Origin: Clostridia bacterium
GTDB taxonomy: Bacteria; Bacillota; Clostridia; Christensenellales; Aristaeellaceae
Length of the DNA: 63,948 nt
Assembly (NCBI GenBank): GCA_030530315.1
Contig: JAUMVG010000009.1
Coordinates: forward strand, 1 to 63,948
Direction: 5' to 3'
The notes under the pieces are model-generated. The model was given only the letters and a program-made list of their open reading frames with translations, ran no database searches and had not been told where the DNA came from. The translations under genes were made by a program, and so were the position numbers. Below are positions 53,971-62,526 of the stretch, piece after piece; position 1 is the stretch's first letter, and each line of letters begins with the position of its first letter.

Positions 53971-54705
53971 ATGGAACAAAAAACGCCCGAGATCAAGCAG
54001 GTCAAAATACAGATCCAGCCCATGAACGTGGGCATTAACTACGCGATGGAGGAGCTTCGCCGGGAGTACGCCCAGATCCAGGGCGTTTACGAAGCAGCTA
54101 TTCGAGAGATCAACGCCCGCCTGCAAACCCTGGACAGCGAGTTTTCCTTCAAGCACATGCACAACCCGATCCATCACATCGAGAGCCGGGTGAAATCGCT
54201 GCCCAGCATCGTCAAGAAACTGCACGACCTGGGTTATCCCATCTCCATGTCCTGCGCCAAAAAGACGCTGCACGACATTGCCGGCGTGCGGGTGGTATGC
54301 CGCTATGTGGACGACATCTACCGCATCGCCGACCTGCTGCTCTCCCAGGACGACGTGTCGCTGATCATGGAGAAAAACTACATCAAAAACCCCAAGGCCA
54401 ACGGCTACCGCAGTCTGCACATCGTGGTGGACGTGCCGGTGTATATGTCCCGGGGCAAGCTGTATATCCCGGTGGAGATCCAGATCCGCACCGTCGCCAT
54501 GGACTTCTGGGCCACGCTGGAGCACGGCATTCGCTACAAGGCCTCCGACGAGGTGCCCCAGAAGATCGTGGAGGAGCTGCGGGACTGCGCCAACGTGATC
54601 ACCGAGACCGACTACAAGATGCAGGAGATCTTCAAAGCCCTGCAAATGGTGGGGGATAAGGTGGACGAGTCCCCGGAGAGCATCGTAAAGGACGACGGCG
54701 TTTGA
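53971..54705 (+). CDS. Small alarmone synthetase (RelQ/RelP-like GTP pyrophosphokinase)
   Basis: 244 aa with only the (p)ppGpp synthetase domain; no HD hydrolase, TGS or ACT domain. Conserved blocks: HNPIHHIESRVKSLPSIVKKL, LHDIAGVRVVCRYVDDIY (substrate-binding), the NGYRSLHIVVDVPVY block (GTP/ATP site) and EIQIRTVAMDFWATLEHGIRYK (catalytic Glu). Extra helices at both ends match RelQ-type tetramers. GGAGG precedes the ATG. Its upstream partner is a HEPN-like/CBS protein, which suggests nucleotide-sensing input (inference). Confidence 0.92.
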   Translation: MEQKTPEIKQVKIQIQPMNVGINYAMEELRREYAQIQGVYEAAIREINARLQTLDSEFSFKHMHNPIHHIESRVKSLPSIVKKLHDLGYPISMSCAKKTLHDIAGVRVVCRYVDDIYRIADLLLSQDDVSLIMEKNYIKNPKANGYRSLHIVVDVPVYMSRGKLYIPVEIQIRTVAMDFWATLEHGIRYKASDEVPQKIVEELRDCANVITETDYKMQEIFKALQMVGDKVDESPESIVKDDGV

Positions 54706-55248
54706 ATTGGTGAGGGAATAGGGAAAAGGAAAAGCTGCTGCCGCGTTTGTTTGCAGGGTGGTGCCGAATTGCATGCCCCGTCATCCTGAGCGGAGCGAAG
54801 GATCTGTGCGTTTGGCCGCCTGGCAGCATTGATGGATACCGATCGAGGTTTTATTTCCGCTCCATCTCACAATTCTCCACGCAAAGCCCCCAAAGCAATC
54901 CCTCTCCCGTGATTGACGGGACAGTGTCTTTGCCTCGCGGCAGCACTGCCAGCGGAGGCGCACAGGCATCGTCCCGGCCCTTGGATCTGTGGGGCCGGGA
55001 CGATGTTTGCCGTAAACAGGCTATCAGGAACGAAAGGAAGAACCCCTGTCCCATGATTGACGGGACAGGGGTTCAGACTATTGACAAACCCTGGAGGAGT
55101 ATGGGGAGGCGTGAGGCCTCCCCATCTACAATCAATTCTGGCGGCATGTACGTCAGGATTGCATTTTTCGGGAACAAACGCTTGCGTTTGTGGAGAAAAA
55201 TGAGTCCCTGCCAGTCAGAAAATTCGTGTCGTAAGGCGCGAATTAAAA
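54706..55248. repeat. Repeat-rich gap left of the IS element
   Basis: About 540 bp without a gene: an AG-rich tract (54711-54738), one GTCATCCTGAGCG-type arm (54779-54805), a segment at 54896-54945 related to the pckA 3' region, and a perfect 13-bp hairpin at 55040-55074 (arm GAACCCCTGTCCC, 9-nt loop) whose identical copy lies at 57054-57088 beyond the IS. A GAGGC-type hairpin (55106-55124, GGGGAGGC...GCCTCCCC) is also present. Confidence 0.7.
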
Positions 55249-55380
55249 TGTACCCCATAGAATGGACACATGAATAAGCGAGAGGTCGAACATCTGGACA
55301 GTGAACTAGCGAGAATCCCAAACGCTGGACAATGAATCTGCGAGATGATAGACTAAAATGTGTTCATGGAGGGGGAAGTA

Positions 55381-55815
55381 ATGAGAAAGAAGCCCTATAC
55401 AAGAGAGCAGATCGAGCAACTGGAGGCAAACCCTCATACGTTTCATGTTACCCGGAATCGACTGCAGTTGACACTGGGAGCAAAGGAAAAGATTTTGAAA
55501 ATGGTAGAAGACGGGTATACCGCCAGAAACATAGTGTGCGAACTTGGTTATGATCCGGAACTGCTGGGACAGTCAAGCGTGGATGGGATAGTATACAGCG
55601 TAAAACTGCAAGCGCGATCTGCGTATGGGATACATGAAGGATATAAGAAAAGACAAGGGAAACACTTGGAACCGGAAGATCTTGAAATGCTGCCGGTAAA
55701 TGCCGAAACAGTAGGCAAGCTCATCAATGAGGTTGTCTATCTCAGACAGAAGGTGGAATTCTTAAAAAAACTATCGGCGCAGGAAAATACGAAGAAGCGA
55801 GGCGAGTCGCAATGA
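55381..55815 (+). CDS. IS3 transposase OrfA (DNA-binding part)
   Basis: 144 aa with a helix-turn-helix region (GAKEKILKMVEDGYTARNIVCELGYDPELL) and a C-terminal leucine-zipper-like helix (EVVYLRQKVEFLKKLSA). GGAGGGGGAAG precedes the ATG. A slippery A7 run at 55764-55770 lies near the end; a -1 shift there enters the OrfB frame, which is open from that point, so a fused OrfAB transposase can be made. The stop overlaps the OrfB ATG (ATGA). Confidence 0.88.
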   Translation: MRKKPYTREQIEQLEANPHTFHVTRNRLQLTLGAKEKILKMVEDGYTARNIVCELGYDPELLGQSSVDGIVYSVKLQARSAYGIHEGYKKRQGKHLEPEDLEMLPVNAETVGKLINEVVYLRQKVEFLKKLSAQENTKKRGESQ

Positions 55816-56756
55816 ATGCGCCCAATTCCGTATTTGCCATTATCAATGATGCGCTTCGGGTTCAGGAGCCGCGCCTGACAGTCACGGAACTGTGCAGGAT
55901 TGCCGGAGTATCCAGATCAGGCTACTATAATTGGCTAAAGACAGAAAAGGCCCGGCAAGAGCGAGAGTCTGCTGATCGACGGGATTTTGAGATGATCCTG
56001 GCGGCGTATAACTACCGTGGATACAAGAAGGGTGTGCGCAGCATACACATGAGGCTGCTGCATACCGGTACGACAATGAATATCAAGAAGATACGGAGGT
56101 TAATGCGAAAGTATGGGTTGAGATGTCCCATCCGAAAGGCAAATCCATACCGGCGGATGGCGAGAACGCTGAAAACCAACCATGTGGCCTCCAATCTGTT
56201 GAACCGGGAGTTCGAGGCTCATGGTGCCCGGGCTGTCCTGCTGACGGATATCACCTATATACCGTTCGGTGGTGACTTCGTCTACCTCTCCACGATTCTG
56301 GATGCTTACACCAAACAGGTGCTGGCGTACGTGCTCAGCGCCAGCCTGGAAGTGGATTTTGTGCTGGAGACGGTGAACATCCTGGTTGAGAAGCATGGCA
56401 TTTCCCTGACCAGCGATACCATGATTCACAGCGACCAGGGCTGTCACTACACCAGCGTGAAGTTCATTGAAATTGTCAGGGATGCCGGGCTGCGCCAGAG
56501 CATGTCCAGACGTGGAAACTGTTGGGACAACGCTCCCCAGGAGAGCTTTTTCGGGCACATGAAAGATGAACTCGCCGACAAGATGAAGGACTGGGTGGTA
56601 TTCGAGGATGTGCGGTGTGACATTGATGACTGGATGGATTATTACAATACCGAACGCTACCAGTGGCAGCTGGCAAAACTGTCTCCGAACCAGTACTATG
56701 AGTACACCATGACCGGAGTATATCCTTTGCCAGTGCCTGCTCCAACAGATGACTAA
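55812..56756 (+). CDS. IS3 transposase OrfB (DDE integrase)
   Basis: 314 aa with an HTH_21-type segment (VTELCRIAGVSRSGYYNWLKTEK) and an rve core carrying the DDE triad: Asp in LLTDITYIPF, Asp in MIHSDQGCHYTS and Glu in NAPQESFFGHMKDE. Full length, no frameshift. Can be made by its own ATG coupled to OrfA or by -1 frameshift. 250 bp of non-coding IS sequence follow, with a strong hairpin at 56846-56871 (AGAGCGATGCC, GTAT loop). Confidence 0.92.
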   Translation: MNAPNSVFAIINDALRVQEPRLTVTELCRIAGVSRSGYYNWLKTEKARQERESADRRDFEMILAAYNYRGYKKGVRSIHMRLLHTGTTMNIKKIRRLMRKYGLRCPIRKANPYRRMARTLKTNHVASNLLNREFEAHGARAVLLTDITYIPFGGDFVYLSTILDAYTKQVLAYVLSASLEVDFVLETVNILVEKHGISLTSDTMIHSDQGCHYTSVKFIEIVRDAGLRQSMSRRGNCWDNAPQESFFGHMKDELADKMKDWVVFEDVRCDIDDWMDYYNTERYQWQLAKLSPNQYYEYTMTGVYPLPVPAPTDD

Positions 56757-57022
56757 GGGGCTCTGCCCCTTAAACCCCGGGATTTATCGCTTTGTTCCGG
56801 AGAGCTCCGCAACCGGCATTCTCTGGATACGCTGAACGCATGAAAAGAGCGATGCCGTATGGCGTCGCTCTGGGAAACCGGCGGGCGCTCGGGTCGCATC
56901 CCTGCGTTGCCCTACCCTCCCGTACTCCGGTAAGCACTGTCAGTATACTACATTGGTCCACAGATTATCAATACTCGTTAATTCATTTGTCCTTGACATG
57001 GGGAGCACTTTATCTTCCTCTC

Positions 57023-57088
57023 TCGTTGAAAAACCGGGGTTTTTCAACGAATTGAACCCCTGTCCCATGATTGACGGGACAGGGGTTC
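57023..57088 (-). terminator. Tandem hairpins downstream of pckA
   Basis: A perfect hairpin at 57023-57050 (arm CGTTGAAAAACC, 2-nt loop) and another at 57054-57088 (arm GAACCCCTGTCCC, identical to 55040-55074). T tracts are poor, so termination is inferred from position 3' of pckA. Confidence 0.5.
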
Positions 57089-57130
57089 GGTTTTACTTCG
57101 CGGCAGCGATTGCTGTTTCTCTCAGAGAAA

Positions 57131-58744
57131 TCAGAGCTGCGGGCCAGCGGCGACCAGCGCCTTGCCGGCTTCGTTGGTGGTGTACTTCACGAAGTTCTTG
57201 ATGAAGCGGCCGGCCAGGTCCTTGGCCTTGGTATCCCACTCGGCGGCGTCCGCATAGGTGTCGCGGGGATCCAGGATGCCGGTGTCAACGCCTTCCAGCT
57301 CGGTGGGCACTTCGAAGTTGAAGTAGGGGATCTTCTTGGTGGGAGCCTTGAGGATCGCGCCGCCCAGGATGGCGTCGATGATGCCGCGGGTGTCCTTGAT
57401 GGAGATGCGCTTGCCGGTGCCGTTCCAGCCGGTGTTCACCAGGTAAGCCTTCGCGCCCGACATCTCCATGCGCTTGACCAGCTCCTCAGCGTACTTGGTG
57501 GGATGCAGCTCCAGGAAGGCCTGGCCGAAGCAAGCGGAGAAGGTGGGGGTGGGCTCGGTGATGCCGCGCTCGGTGCCGGCCAGCTTGGCGGTGAAGCCGG
57601 ACAGGAAGTAGTACTTGGTCTGCTCGGGGGTCAGGATGGAGACCGGGGGCAGCACGCCGAAGGCGTCAGCGGACAGGAAGATCACGTTCTCGGCGGCGGG
57701 GCCGGCGGAAACGGGATGCACGTTCTTGACGATCTTCTCGATATGCTCGATCGGATAGGATACGCGGGTGTTCTCGGTGACGGACTTGTCGGCAAAGTCG
57801 ATCTTGCCCTCGGCGTCCACGGTCACGTTCTCCAGCAGAGCGTTGCGCTTGATGGCGTTGTAGATGTCAGGCTCGGACTCCTTGTCCAGGTTGATGACCT
57901 TCGCGTAGCAGCCGCCCTCGAAGTTGAACACGCCGTTGTCATCCCAGCCGTGCTCGTCGTCGCCGATCAGCAGGCGCTTGGGGTCGGTGGACAGAGTGGT
58001 CTTGCCGGTGCCGGACAGGCCGAAGAAGATGGCGGTGTTCTTGCCTTCCATATCGGTGTTGGCGGAGCAGTGCATGGCGGCAATGCCCTTCAGCGGCAGG
58101 TAGTAGTTCATCATGGAGAACATGCCCTTCTTCATCTCGCCGCCGTACCAGGTGTTGATGATGACCTGCTCGCGGGAGGTGACGTTGAAGGCCACGACGG
58201 TGTCGGACCGCAGGCCCAGCTCCTTGTAGTTCTCGCACTTGGCCTTGGAGGCGGTGTAGACCACGAAGTCAGGCTCGAAGCTCTCCAGCTCCTCAGCGGT
58301 GGGCTTGATGAACATGTTCTCGACGAAGTGGGCCTGCCAGGCGACTTCCATCACGAAGCGGATGGCCATGCGGGTGTCCTTGTTGGCGCCGCAGAAGGCG
58401 TCCACGACGTACAGCTTCTTGCCGGACAGCTCGTCCTTGGCCAGCTTCTTCACGGCTTCCCAGGCTTCCTGAGTCATGGGATGGTTGTCGTTCGGATAGC
58501 CCTCGGTGGTCCACCACACGGTGTCCTTGGAGTTCTCGTCCATGACGATGTACTTGTCCTTGGGGGAGCGGCCGGTGTAGATGCCGGTCATGACGTTCAC
58601 GGCGCCCAGCTCGGTCAGAGTACCCTTATCATAGCCTTCCAGGGAGGGATCCATCTCATCCTTGAACAGGGTCTCATAGGAAGGGTTGTGGATGATCTCG
58701 GTCACGCCGGTAATGCCGTATTTGGTCAGATCGATATTAGCCAT
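57131..58744 (-). CDS. pckA: Phosphoenolpyruvate carboxykinase (ATP)
   Basis: Interconverts oxaloacetate plus ATP with PEP, CO2 and ADP; in fermenting anaerobes it often runs toward oxaloacetate. 537 aa. [11 protein letters not shown], the P-loop [14 protein letters not shown], the metal-binding [26 protein letters not shown] and YAEELVKRM are typical of the ATP-type enzyme rather than the GTP type. Expressed alone from an extended -10 promoter. AGAGG lies upstream of the ATG. Codon use is strongly biased, which suggests high expression. Confidence 0.97.
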   Translation of the reverse strand: MANIDLTKYGITGVTEIIHNPSYETLFKDEMDPSLEGYDKGTLTELGAVNVMTGIYTGRSPKDKYIVMDENSKDTVWWTTEGYPNDNHPMTQEAWEAVKKLAKDELSGKKLYVVDAFCGANKDTRMAIRFVMEVAWQAHFVENMFIKPTAEELESFEPDFVVYTASKAKCENYKELGLRSDTVVAFNVTSREQVIINTWYGGEMKKGMFSMMNYYLPLKGIAAMHCSANTDMEGKNTAIFFGLSGTGKTTLSTDPKRLLIGDDEHGWDDNGVFNFEGGCYAKVINLDKESEPDIYNAIKRNALLENVTVDAEGKIDFADKSVTENTRVSYPIEHIEKIVKNVHPVSAGPAAENVIFLSADAFGVLPPVSILTPEQTKYYFLSGFTAKLAGTERGITEPTPTFSACFGQAFLELHPTKYAEELVKRMEMSGAKAYLVNTGWNGTGKRISIKDTRGIIDAILGGAILKAPTKKIPYFNFEVPTELEGVDTGILDPRDTYADAAEWDTKAKDLAGRFIKNFVKYTTNEAGKALVAAGPQL

Positions 58745-58781
58745 AAAGCATCAAACCTCTTTCTACCTAAGATTTGGTATA

Positions 58782-58810
58782 AGTATAGCACAGCCATGTT
58801 AACGCGTCAA
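58782..58810 (-). promoter_or_regulatory. pckA promoter
   Basis: Minus strand: TTGACG (58810-58805), 17 nt with TGTGC extension, TATACT (58787-58782). Confidence 0.78.
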
Positions 58811-58908
58811 TCGCTGGAGGATTGGTTGAAACGAAATTTAAAGTAGACATAGCACAGCGCTGCAGCGGGCGTTGCGCGCCGGACACACTGTAAAATTTGG
58901 GGCGGCTA

Positions 58909-58972
58909 TTGACATCGGCGCGCGGCGCGATTATAATACCGAAATGAAATTGAAAATGAAATTCAAAATGAA
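58909..58972 (+). promoter_or_regulatory. znu operon promoter with putative Zur site
   Basis: TTGACA (58909-58914), 17 nt, TATAAT (58932-58937), both perfect consensus. Directly downstream (58941-58972) lies an AT-rich run of TGAAATTGAAAATGAAATTC with inverted TTGAA/TTCAA, positioned where Zur could block transcription. Confidence 0.72.
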
Positions 58973-58987
58973 GGGCTCGATATTAAT

Positions 58988-59914
58988 ATGAAGCTGAAGA
59001 AGGTTTTGATCGCGCTGGCCGTGCTGGCGGTGCTCGCCTGTGCCGGCGCGTCGGCGGAGGGCCGGCTGAACGTTGTGGCGGTGAACTTCCCCTGCTTCGA
59101 CTTCGCCCGGCAGGTGCTGGGCGACCTGGGGGATGCCGCGCTGCTGGTTCATCCCGGCGTGGAAGTGCACTCCTACGAGCCCTCCCCGGCGGACATCATC
59201 GCCATCGGCGAGGCGGACCTGTTCGTCTACATCGGCGGCGAGGGGGACACCTGGGTGGACAACATCCTCGCTGGCTTCGGCGCGTCGGAGGGCCCGGCGA
59301 CCCTCAGGATGATGGACGCGGTGACGCCCCTCGAGGAGGAAGAGCACAACCACGACCATGACCACGGTCACGGCGAGGCAGGCCCGGAGTACGACGAGCA
59401 CATATGGACCTCCCCGAAGAACGCCGCCGCGATGGTCGACGCCCTCGCCGCCGCGCTCCAGGCGGCGGATCCGAAGAACGCCGATGCCTACGGCGAAAAC
59501 GCGGCGGCCTACCGCGCGCAGATCGAGGCCGTGGACGGCGAGATCGAGGCCATCGTGGCCGGCGCCGCCCGGCGGGAGCTGGTGTTTGCCGATCGTTTTC
59601 CGTTCCTCTATTTTGTGCGGGCCTACGGGCTGGACTACCTGGCGGCGTTCCCGTCCTGCACGGCGGACACCGAGCCCACGCCCCAGACCATCATGGGCCT
59701 GATCGACCGGGTCCGGCAGGATGGCGTCCCCGCCGTCTACACCATTGAGCTGAGCTCCCAGGCCGTGGCCAGGACGGTGGCGGAGGAGACCGGCGCGGAG
59801 ATCCTGACGCTCCATTCGATGCAGACGGTCACCCAGGGCGAGTTCGACGCCGGGGAGAGCTACGTCTCCCTGATGCGCAGGAATGTGGAGGCCCTTCGGG
59901 AGGGATTGAATTGA
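58988..59914 (+). CDS. znuA: Zinc ABC transporter substrate-binding protein
   Basis: 308 aa, exported (MKLKKVLIALAVLAVLACAGASA). Cluster A-I metal-binding protein: VNFPCFDFARQVLGD, HPGVEVHSYEPSPADI (first His ligands), the His/Asp/Glu-rich loop EEEEHNHDHDHGHGEAGPEYDEHIW typical of zinc-specific members, and the C-terminal ADTEPTPQTIMGLI region. The His-rich loop argues for Zn rather than Mn. Head of the znuA-zur-znuC-znuB operon; its stop overlaps the zur start. Confidence 0.94.
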   Translation: MKLKKVLIALAVLAVLACAGASAEGRLNVVAVNFPCFDFARQVLGDLGDAALLVHPGVEVHSYEPSPADIIAIGEADLFVYIGGEGDTWVDNILAGFGASEGPATLRMMDAVTPLEEEEHNHDHDHGHGEAGPEYDEHIWTSPKNAAAMVDALAAALQAADPKNADAYGENAAAYRAQIEAVDGEIEAIVAGAARRELVFADRFPFLYFVRAYGLDYLAAFPSCTADTEPTPQTIMGLIDRVRQDGVPAVYTIELSSQAVARTVAEETGAEILTLHSMQTVTQGEFDAGESYVSLMRRNVEALREGLN

Positions 59915-60375
59915 TGCGCGGTGAGTACAATACGCGGCAGAAGCGGGAGCTGCTCGCCTTCCTTCGGGAGCGGAGCATGCAGCATTTTTCCGTGGACGAC
60001 GTGGTGTTTGAAATGCAGGACCGGGGCGAGAAGATCGGCCGGTCCACGGTCTATCGCTACCTGGAGCTGCTGGCGGAGCAGGGCAGCGTGCGCAAGTACC
60101 AGAGCGTGCAGGGCATCACCCAGTACCAGCACGTGGAGGATGACAGCCGCTGCGACAGCCACTTCCACATGATGTGCAGCCGCTGCGGCAACCTGATGCA
60201 CGTGGACTGCGACCTGATGCGGACCATGAGCGAGCACCTGGTCAAGGATCACGGTTTCCTGCTGGATCCCAGGGAGACCATACTCGTCGGCGTTTGCCAG
60301 AAGTGCCGGATGGCCGGCGGAGAGGCGGTGGAGCATGGCGCTGATTGCCATGAGGGATGTCACCATAGCGTTTGA
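59914..60375 (+). CDS. zur: Fur-family regulator, probable Zur
   Basis: 153 aa. Winged helix (KRELLAFLRERSMQHFSVDDVVFEMQDRGEKIGRSTVYRYLELLAEQG) and metal domain with DDSRCDSHFHMMCSRCGNLMHVDC and the second CxxC in VGVCQKCRM. The two CxxC pairs form the structural zinc site; extra His/Cys in the tail (HGADCHEGCHH) could add metal ligands. Being inside the zinc transporter operon, Zur is the likely identity (inference). The ATG overlaps the znuA stop by one base, and its 3' end overlaps znuC by 41 bp. Confidence 0.9.
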   Translation: MRGEYNTRQKRELLAFLRERSMQHFSVDDVVFEMQDRGEKIGRSTVYRYLELLAEQGSVRKYQSVQGITQYQHVEDDSRCDSHFHMMCSRCGNLMHVDCDLMRTMSEHLVKDHGFLLDPRETILVGVCQKCRMAGGEAVEHGADCHEGCHHSV

Positions 60376-61036
60376 GGGCATCGTGGCCGTGGACCACGTC
60401 AGCTTTGAGGTGGACCCCGGCGATTATCTGGTCATACTGGGCGAAAACGGCTCCGGCAAGAGCACGCTGATGCGGGCCATGCTGGGCCTGGTGAAGCCCC
60501 GGAGCGGCAGCATCGTATATGGGGACGGGCTGCTTCAGAACCAGATCGGCTATCTGCCCCAGCAGACCGCGGCCCAGCGGGACTTTCCGGCCTCCGTGGA
60601 GGAGGTGGTGCTGTCCGGCTGCGTGAACCGCATGGGGCGGCGCTTCTTTACCAACCGCGCCGACAGGGAAAAAGCAGAGCGCAACATGGCGCTGCTGGAC
60701 ATCACCGGCCTGAGGAAGAAGTCCTACAGGAACCTCTCCGGCGGCCAGCAGCAGCGCGCGCTCCTGGCCCGGGCGCTGTGCGCCACGGACGCCCTGCTGC
60801 TGCTGGACGAGCCGGTGACGGGCCTCGACCCCGCGGCGGCGCAGGAGTTTTACGACGTCATCCGGGAGCTGAACCACAGCCACGGCGTGGCCGTGGTGAT
60901 GGTCTCCCACGACCTGGGCGGCGCGATCCGAGACGCCAGCAAGGTGCTGGTGATGGACCGGGGCATGGACTTCTTTGGCGACGTGGAGGACTATCGGGCG
61001 AATTTTGCGGAAAGGGCGGTGGTCGGCCGTGGGTGA
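60335..61036 (+). CDS. znuC: Zinc ABC transporter ATP-binding protein
   Basis: 233 aa. Walker A GENGSGKST, Q-loop YLPQQTAAQ, signature LSGGQQQR, Walker B ALLLLDEPV and the H-loop VSHD are complete. Overlaps zur by 41 bp and znuB by 8 bp, so translation is coupled across the operon. Confidence 0.95.
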   Translation: MALIAMRDVTIAFEGIVAVDHVSFEVDPGDYLVILGENGSGKSTLMRAMLGLVKPRSGSIVYGDGLLQNQIGYLPQQTAAQRDFPASVEEVVLSGCVNRMGRRFFTNRADREKAERNMALLDITGLRKKSYRNLSGGQQQRALLARALCATDALLLLDEPVTGLDPAAAQEFYDVIRELNHSHGVAVVMVSHDLGGAIRDASKVLVMDRGMDFFGDVEDYRANFAERAVVGRG

Positions 61037-62066
61037 CCTGCTTGCGAAGCTCCTCGCATCGCGTCAGGACCGCGGGAACGGACGCCGCCGCGGCGGCGCC
61101 GTGGCGCTGTGGGTGATCCTGGCGCTGATCGTTTTGTGGGCGCTGACGCACCTCGGGGCCATCGGCCAGGCCTTTGCCGCCTTTGGCGGGTATCTGCAGT
61201 ACCGCTTCATCCAGCGGGCGCTGGTGGTGGGGGCGCTGGTGTCGCTGTGCGCGTCCCTCCTGGGTGTGACGCTGGTGCTCAAGCGCTATTCGATGATCGG
61301 GGACGGCCTCTCCCACGTGGGCTTCGGCTCCCTGACGGTGGCCATGGCCCTGGGCTTTGTGACCGCGGACAACCTGCCGCGCTTCCTGCCGGGCGGCCTT
61401 CGGGCCGGCGTTGCCGTGCTCTGCGGGGGCATCGCCGCGAATCCGCTGCCCTTCACGCTGGTGGTGGTGGTCGTCTGCGCGTTCCTGCTGCTGCGCATCA
61501 GCGAGCGCAGCCGCATGCGGGGGGATTCCGCCATCGCGCTGATCTCCACCAGCGCCCTCGCCGTGGGCGTGATCGTGACCAGCATGACCAGCGGCATGAA
61601 CGTGGACGTGTACAACTACATGTTCGGCTCCATACTGGCCATGAGCAGCTCGGACGTCTACATCTCCGTGGGCCTGTCTGTGGTGGTACTGGTGCTGTTC
61701 ATGCTGTTCTACTCTCGGATCTTCGCCGTGACCTTCGACGAGGCCTTTGCCCGAGCGACGGGCGTGAAGGCCGGCACCTACAACATGCTCATCGCCCTGC
61801 TGACCGCGATGACCGTGGTGGTGGGCATGCGCATGATGGGAACCCTGCTGATCTCCAGCCTGATCATCTTCCCGGCGCTGTCCTCCATGCGGCTGTTTTC
61901 CCACTTCCGCGCGGTGACGATCTGCTCCGCCATCGTGTCCGTGGGCTGCTTCCTGCTGGGCATGATGCTCTCCTGCGTCTACTCGCTGCCCACCGGCGCC
62001 GGCATCGTGGCCGTGAACCTGGTGGTGTTCATCGCGTTCTCGGCGATAGGAGCGATAAGGCAATAG
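61029..62066 (+). CDS. znuB: Zinc ABC transporter permease
   Basis: 345 aa, ABC-3 type permease with about nine hydrophobic segments. LVSLCASLLGVTLVLKRYSMIGDGLSHVGFGS and GDSAIALISTSALAVGVIV are typical. The GTG at 61029 inside the znuC 3' end is the best start; the N-terminal ~30 residues are basic and cytoplasmic. A weak SD (GGGCGG) precedes it. Confidence 0.92.
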   Translation: MGDLLAKLLASRQDRGNGRRRGGAVALWVILALIVLWALTHLGAIGQAFAAFGGYLQYRFIQRALVVGALVSLCASLLGVTLVLKRYSMIGDGLSHVGFGSLTVAMALGFVTADNLPRFLPGGLRAGVAVLCGGIAANPLPFTLVVVVVCAFLLLRISERSRMRGDSAIALISTSALAVGVIVTSMTSGMNVDVYNYMFGSILAMSSSDVYISVGLSVVVLVLFMLFYSRIFAVTFDEAFARATGVKAGTYNMLIALLTAMTVVVGMRMMGTLLISSLIIFPALSSMRLFSHFRAVTICSAIVSVGCFLLGMMLSCVYSLPTGAGIVAVNLVVFIAFSAIGAIRQ

Positions 62067-62347
62067 GGGATAGGGAAAAGGGAAAAGGGAATAGGGACAA
62101 GGAACAGGAATTGCTGAGGGAACAGCCGACATGGCAAGACGTGCCGGAAACCCGCGGGCAAGCGAGCAAAGCGAGTTGCGCAGGTCGCGGGGCGATACGA
62201 GCGCCCGACCGAAGGGAGGGCTGACGGCGTAAGCGCAGCCAGGAACGCCCCACAGGGGCGGAATGGCAAGACGCGCCGAAAACCTGTGGACAAGCGAGCA
62301 AAGCGAGTTGCGCGGGCCGCGGGGCGAATATTTAACATGGTCTTCCC
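62067..62347. repeat. AG-rich tract and 132-bp tandem repeat
   Basis: 62062-62110 is a GGGATAGGGAAAAGGGAA tract. 62131-62196 and 62263-62328 are direct 66-bp copies (about 85-90% identical) with a 132-bp period, containing AAGCGAGCAAAGCGAGTTGC. No gene seen. Confidence 0.75.
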
Positions 62348-62376
62348 TTGTCAGGAAAGGGGGAGCGTGCTATAAT
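62348..62376 (+). promoter_or_regulatory. infC operon promoter
   Basis: TTGTCA (62348-62353), 17 nt, TATAAT (62371-62376). Confidence 0.82.
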
Positions 62377-62382
62377 ATTTCA

Positions 62383-62526
62383 GGTAAGCAGAAGCGCCGA
62401 CTTCTCACCTTGCGGCTAACGCTGTAATGGTTTCTGGCATACAGAGGACTCCGGCATGGGGTTTGAAAGGGCGGCGCGATGCGCTGCTCTTTTTCATGTG
62501 GCAAACAATTTAGGAGGTGTTTCGGT
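62383..62526 (+). ncRNA. L20-type leader with attenuator
   Basis: Structured leader of about 145 nt before infC. It ends with a terminator hairpin at 62468-62490 (arms AGGGCGGCGC and GCGCTGCTCT, 3-nt loop, two G-U pairs) followed by a T-run, 22 nt before the infC SD. In Bacillota, ribosomal protein L20 binds such leaders and stabilises the terminator form; L20 is encoded by the third gene here. The antiterminator pairing was not resolved by eye. Confidence 0.72.

Larger units (their letters stand above)
55249..57007 (+). mobile_element. IS3-family insertion sequence, 1759 bp
   Basis: Ends are inferred from an imperfect inverted repeat beginning TG at both ends (left TGTACCCCATAGAATGGACA, right TGCTCCCCATGTCAAGGACA), continuing with ATGAAT and CGAG on both sides. 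Subterminal GGACA-(A)TGAA-GCGAG units repeat three times on the left (GGACA at 55264, 55296 and 55327) and about twice on the right. Two transposase frames lie between. No target duplication could be recognised at the flanks. GC content is lower than the neighbours, which indicates recent acquisition. Confidence 0.82.

Noticed and set aside
55245-57011. Target-site duplication of the IS element
   Set aside because: Flanks AAAA and CTTT do not match; the ends may be slightly different or the duplication lost.
62479-62526. ATG at 62479 as the infC start
   Set aside because: It lies inside the attenuator hairpin and has no SD; ATT at 62527 fits SD spacing and family knowledge.
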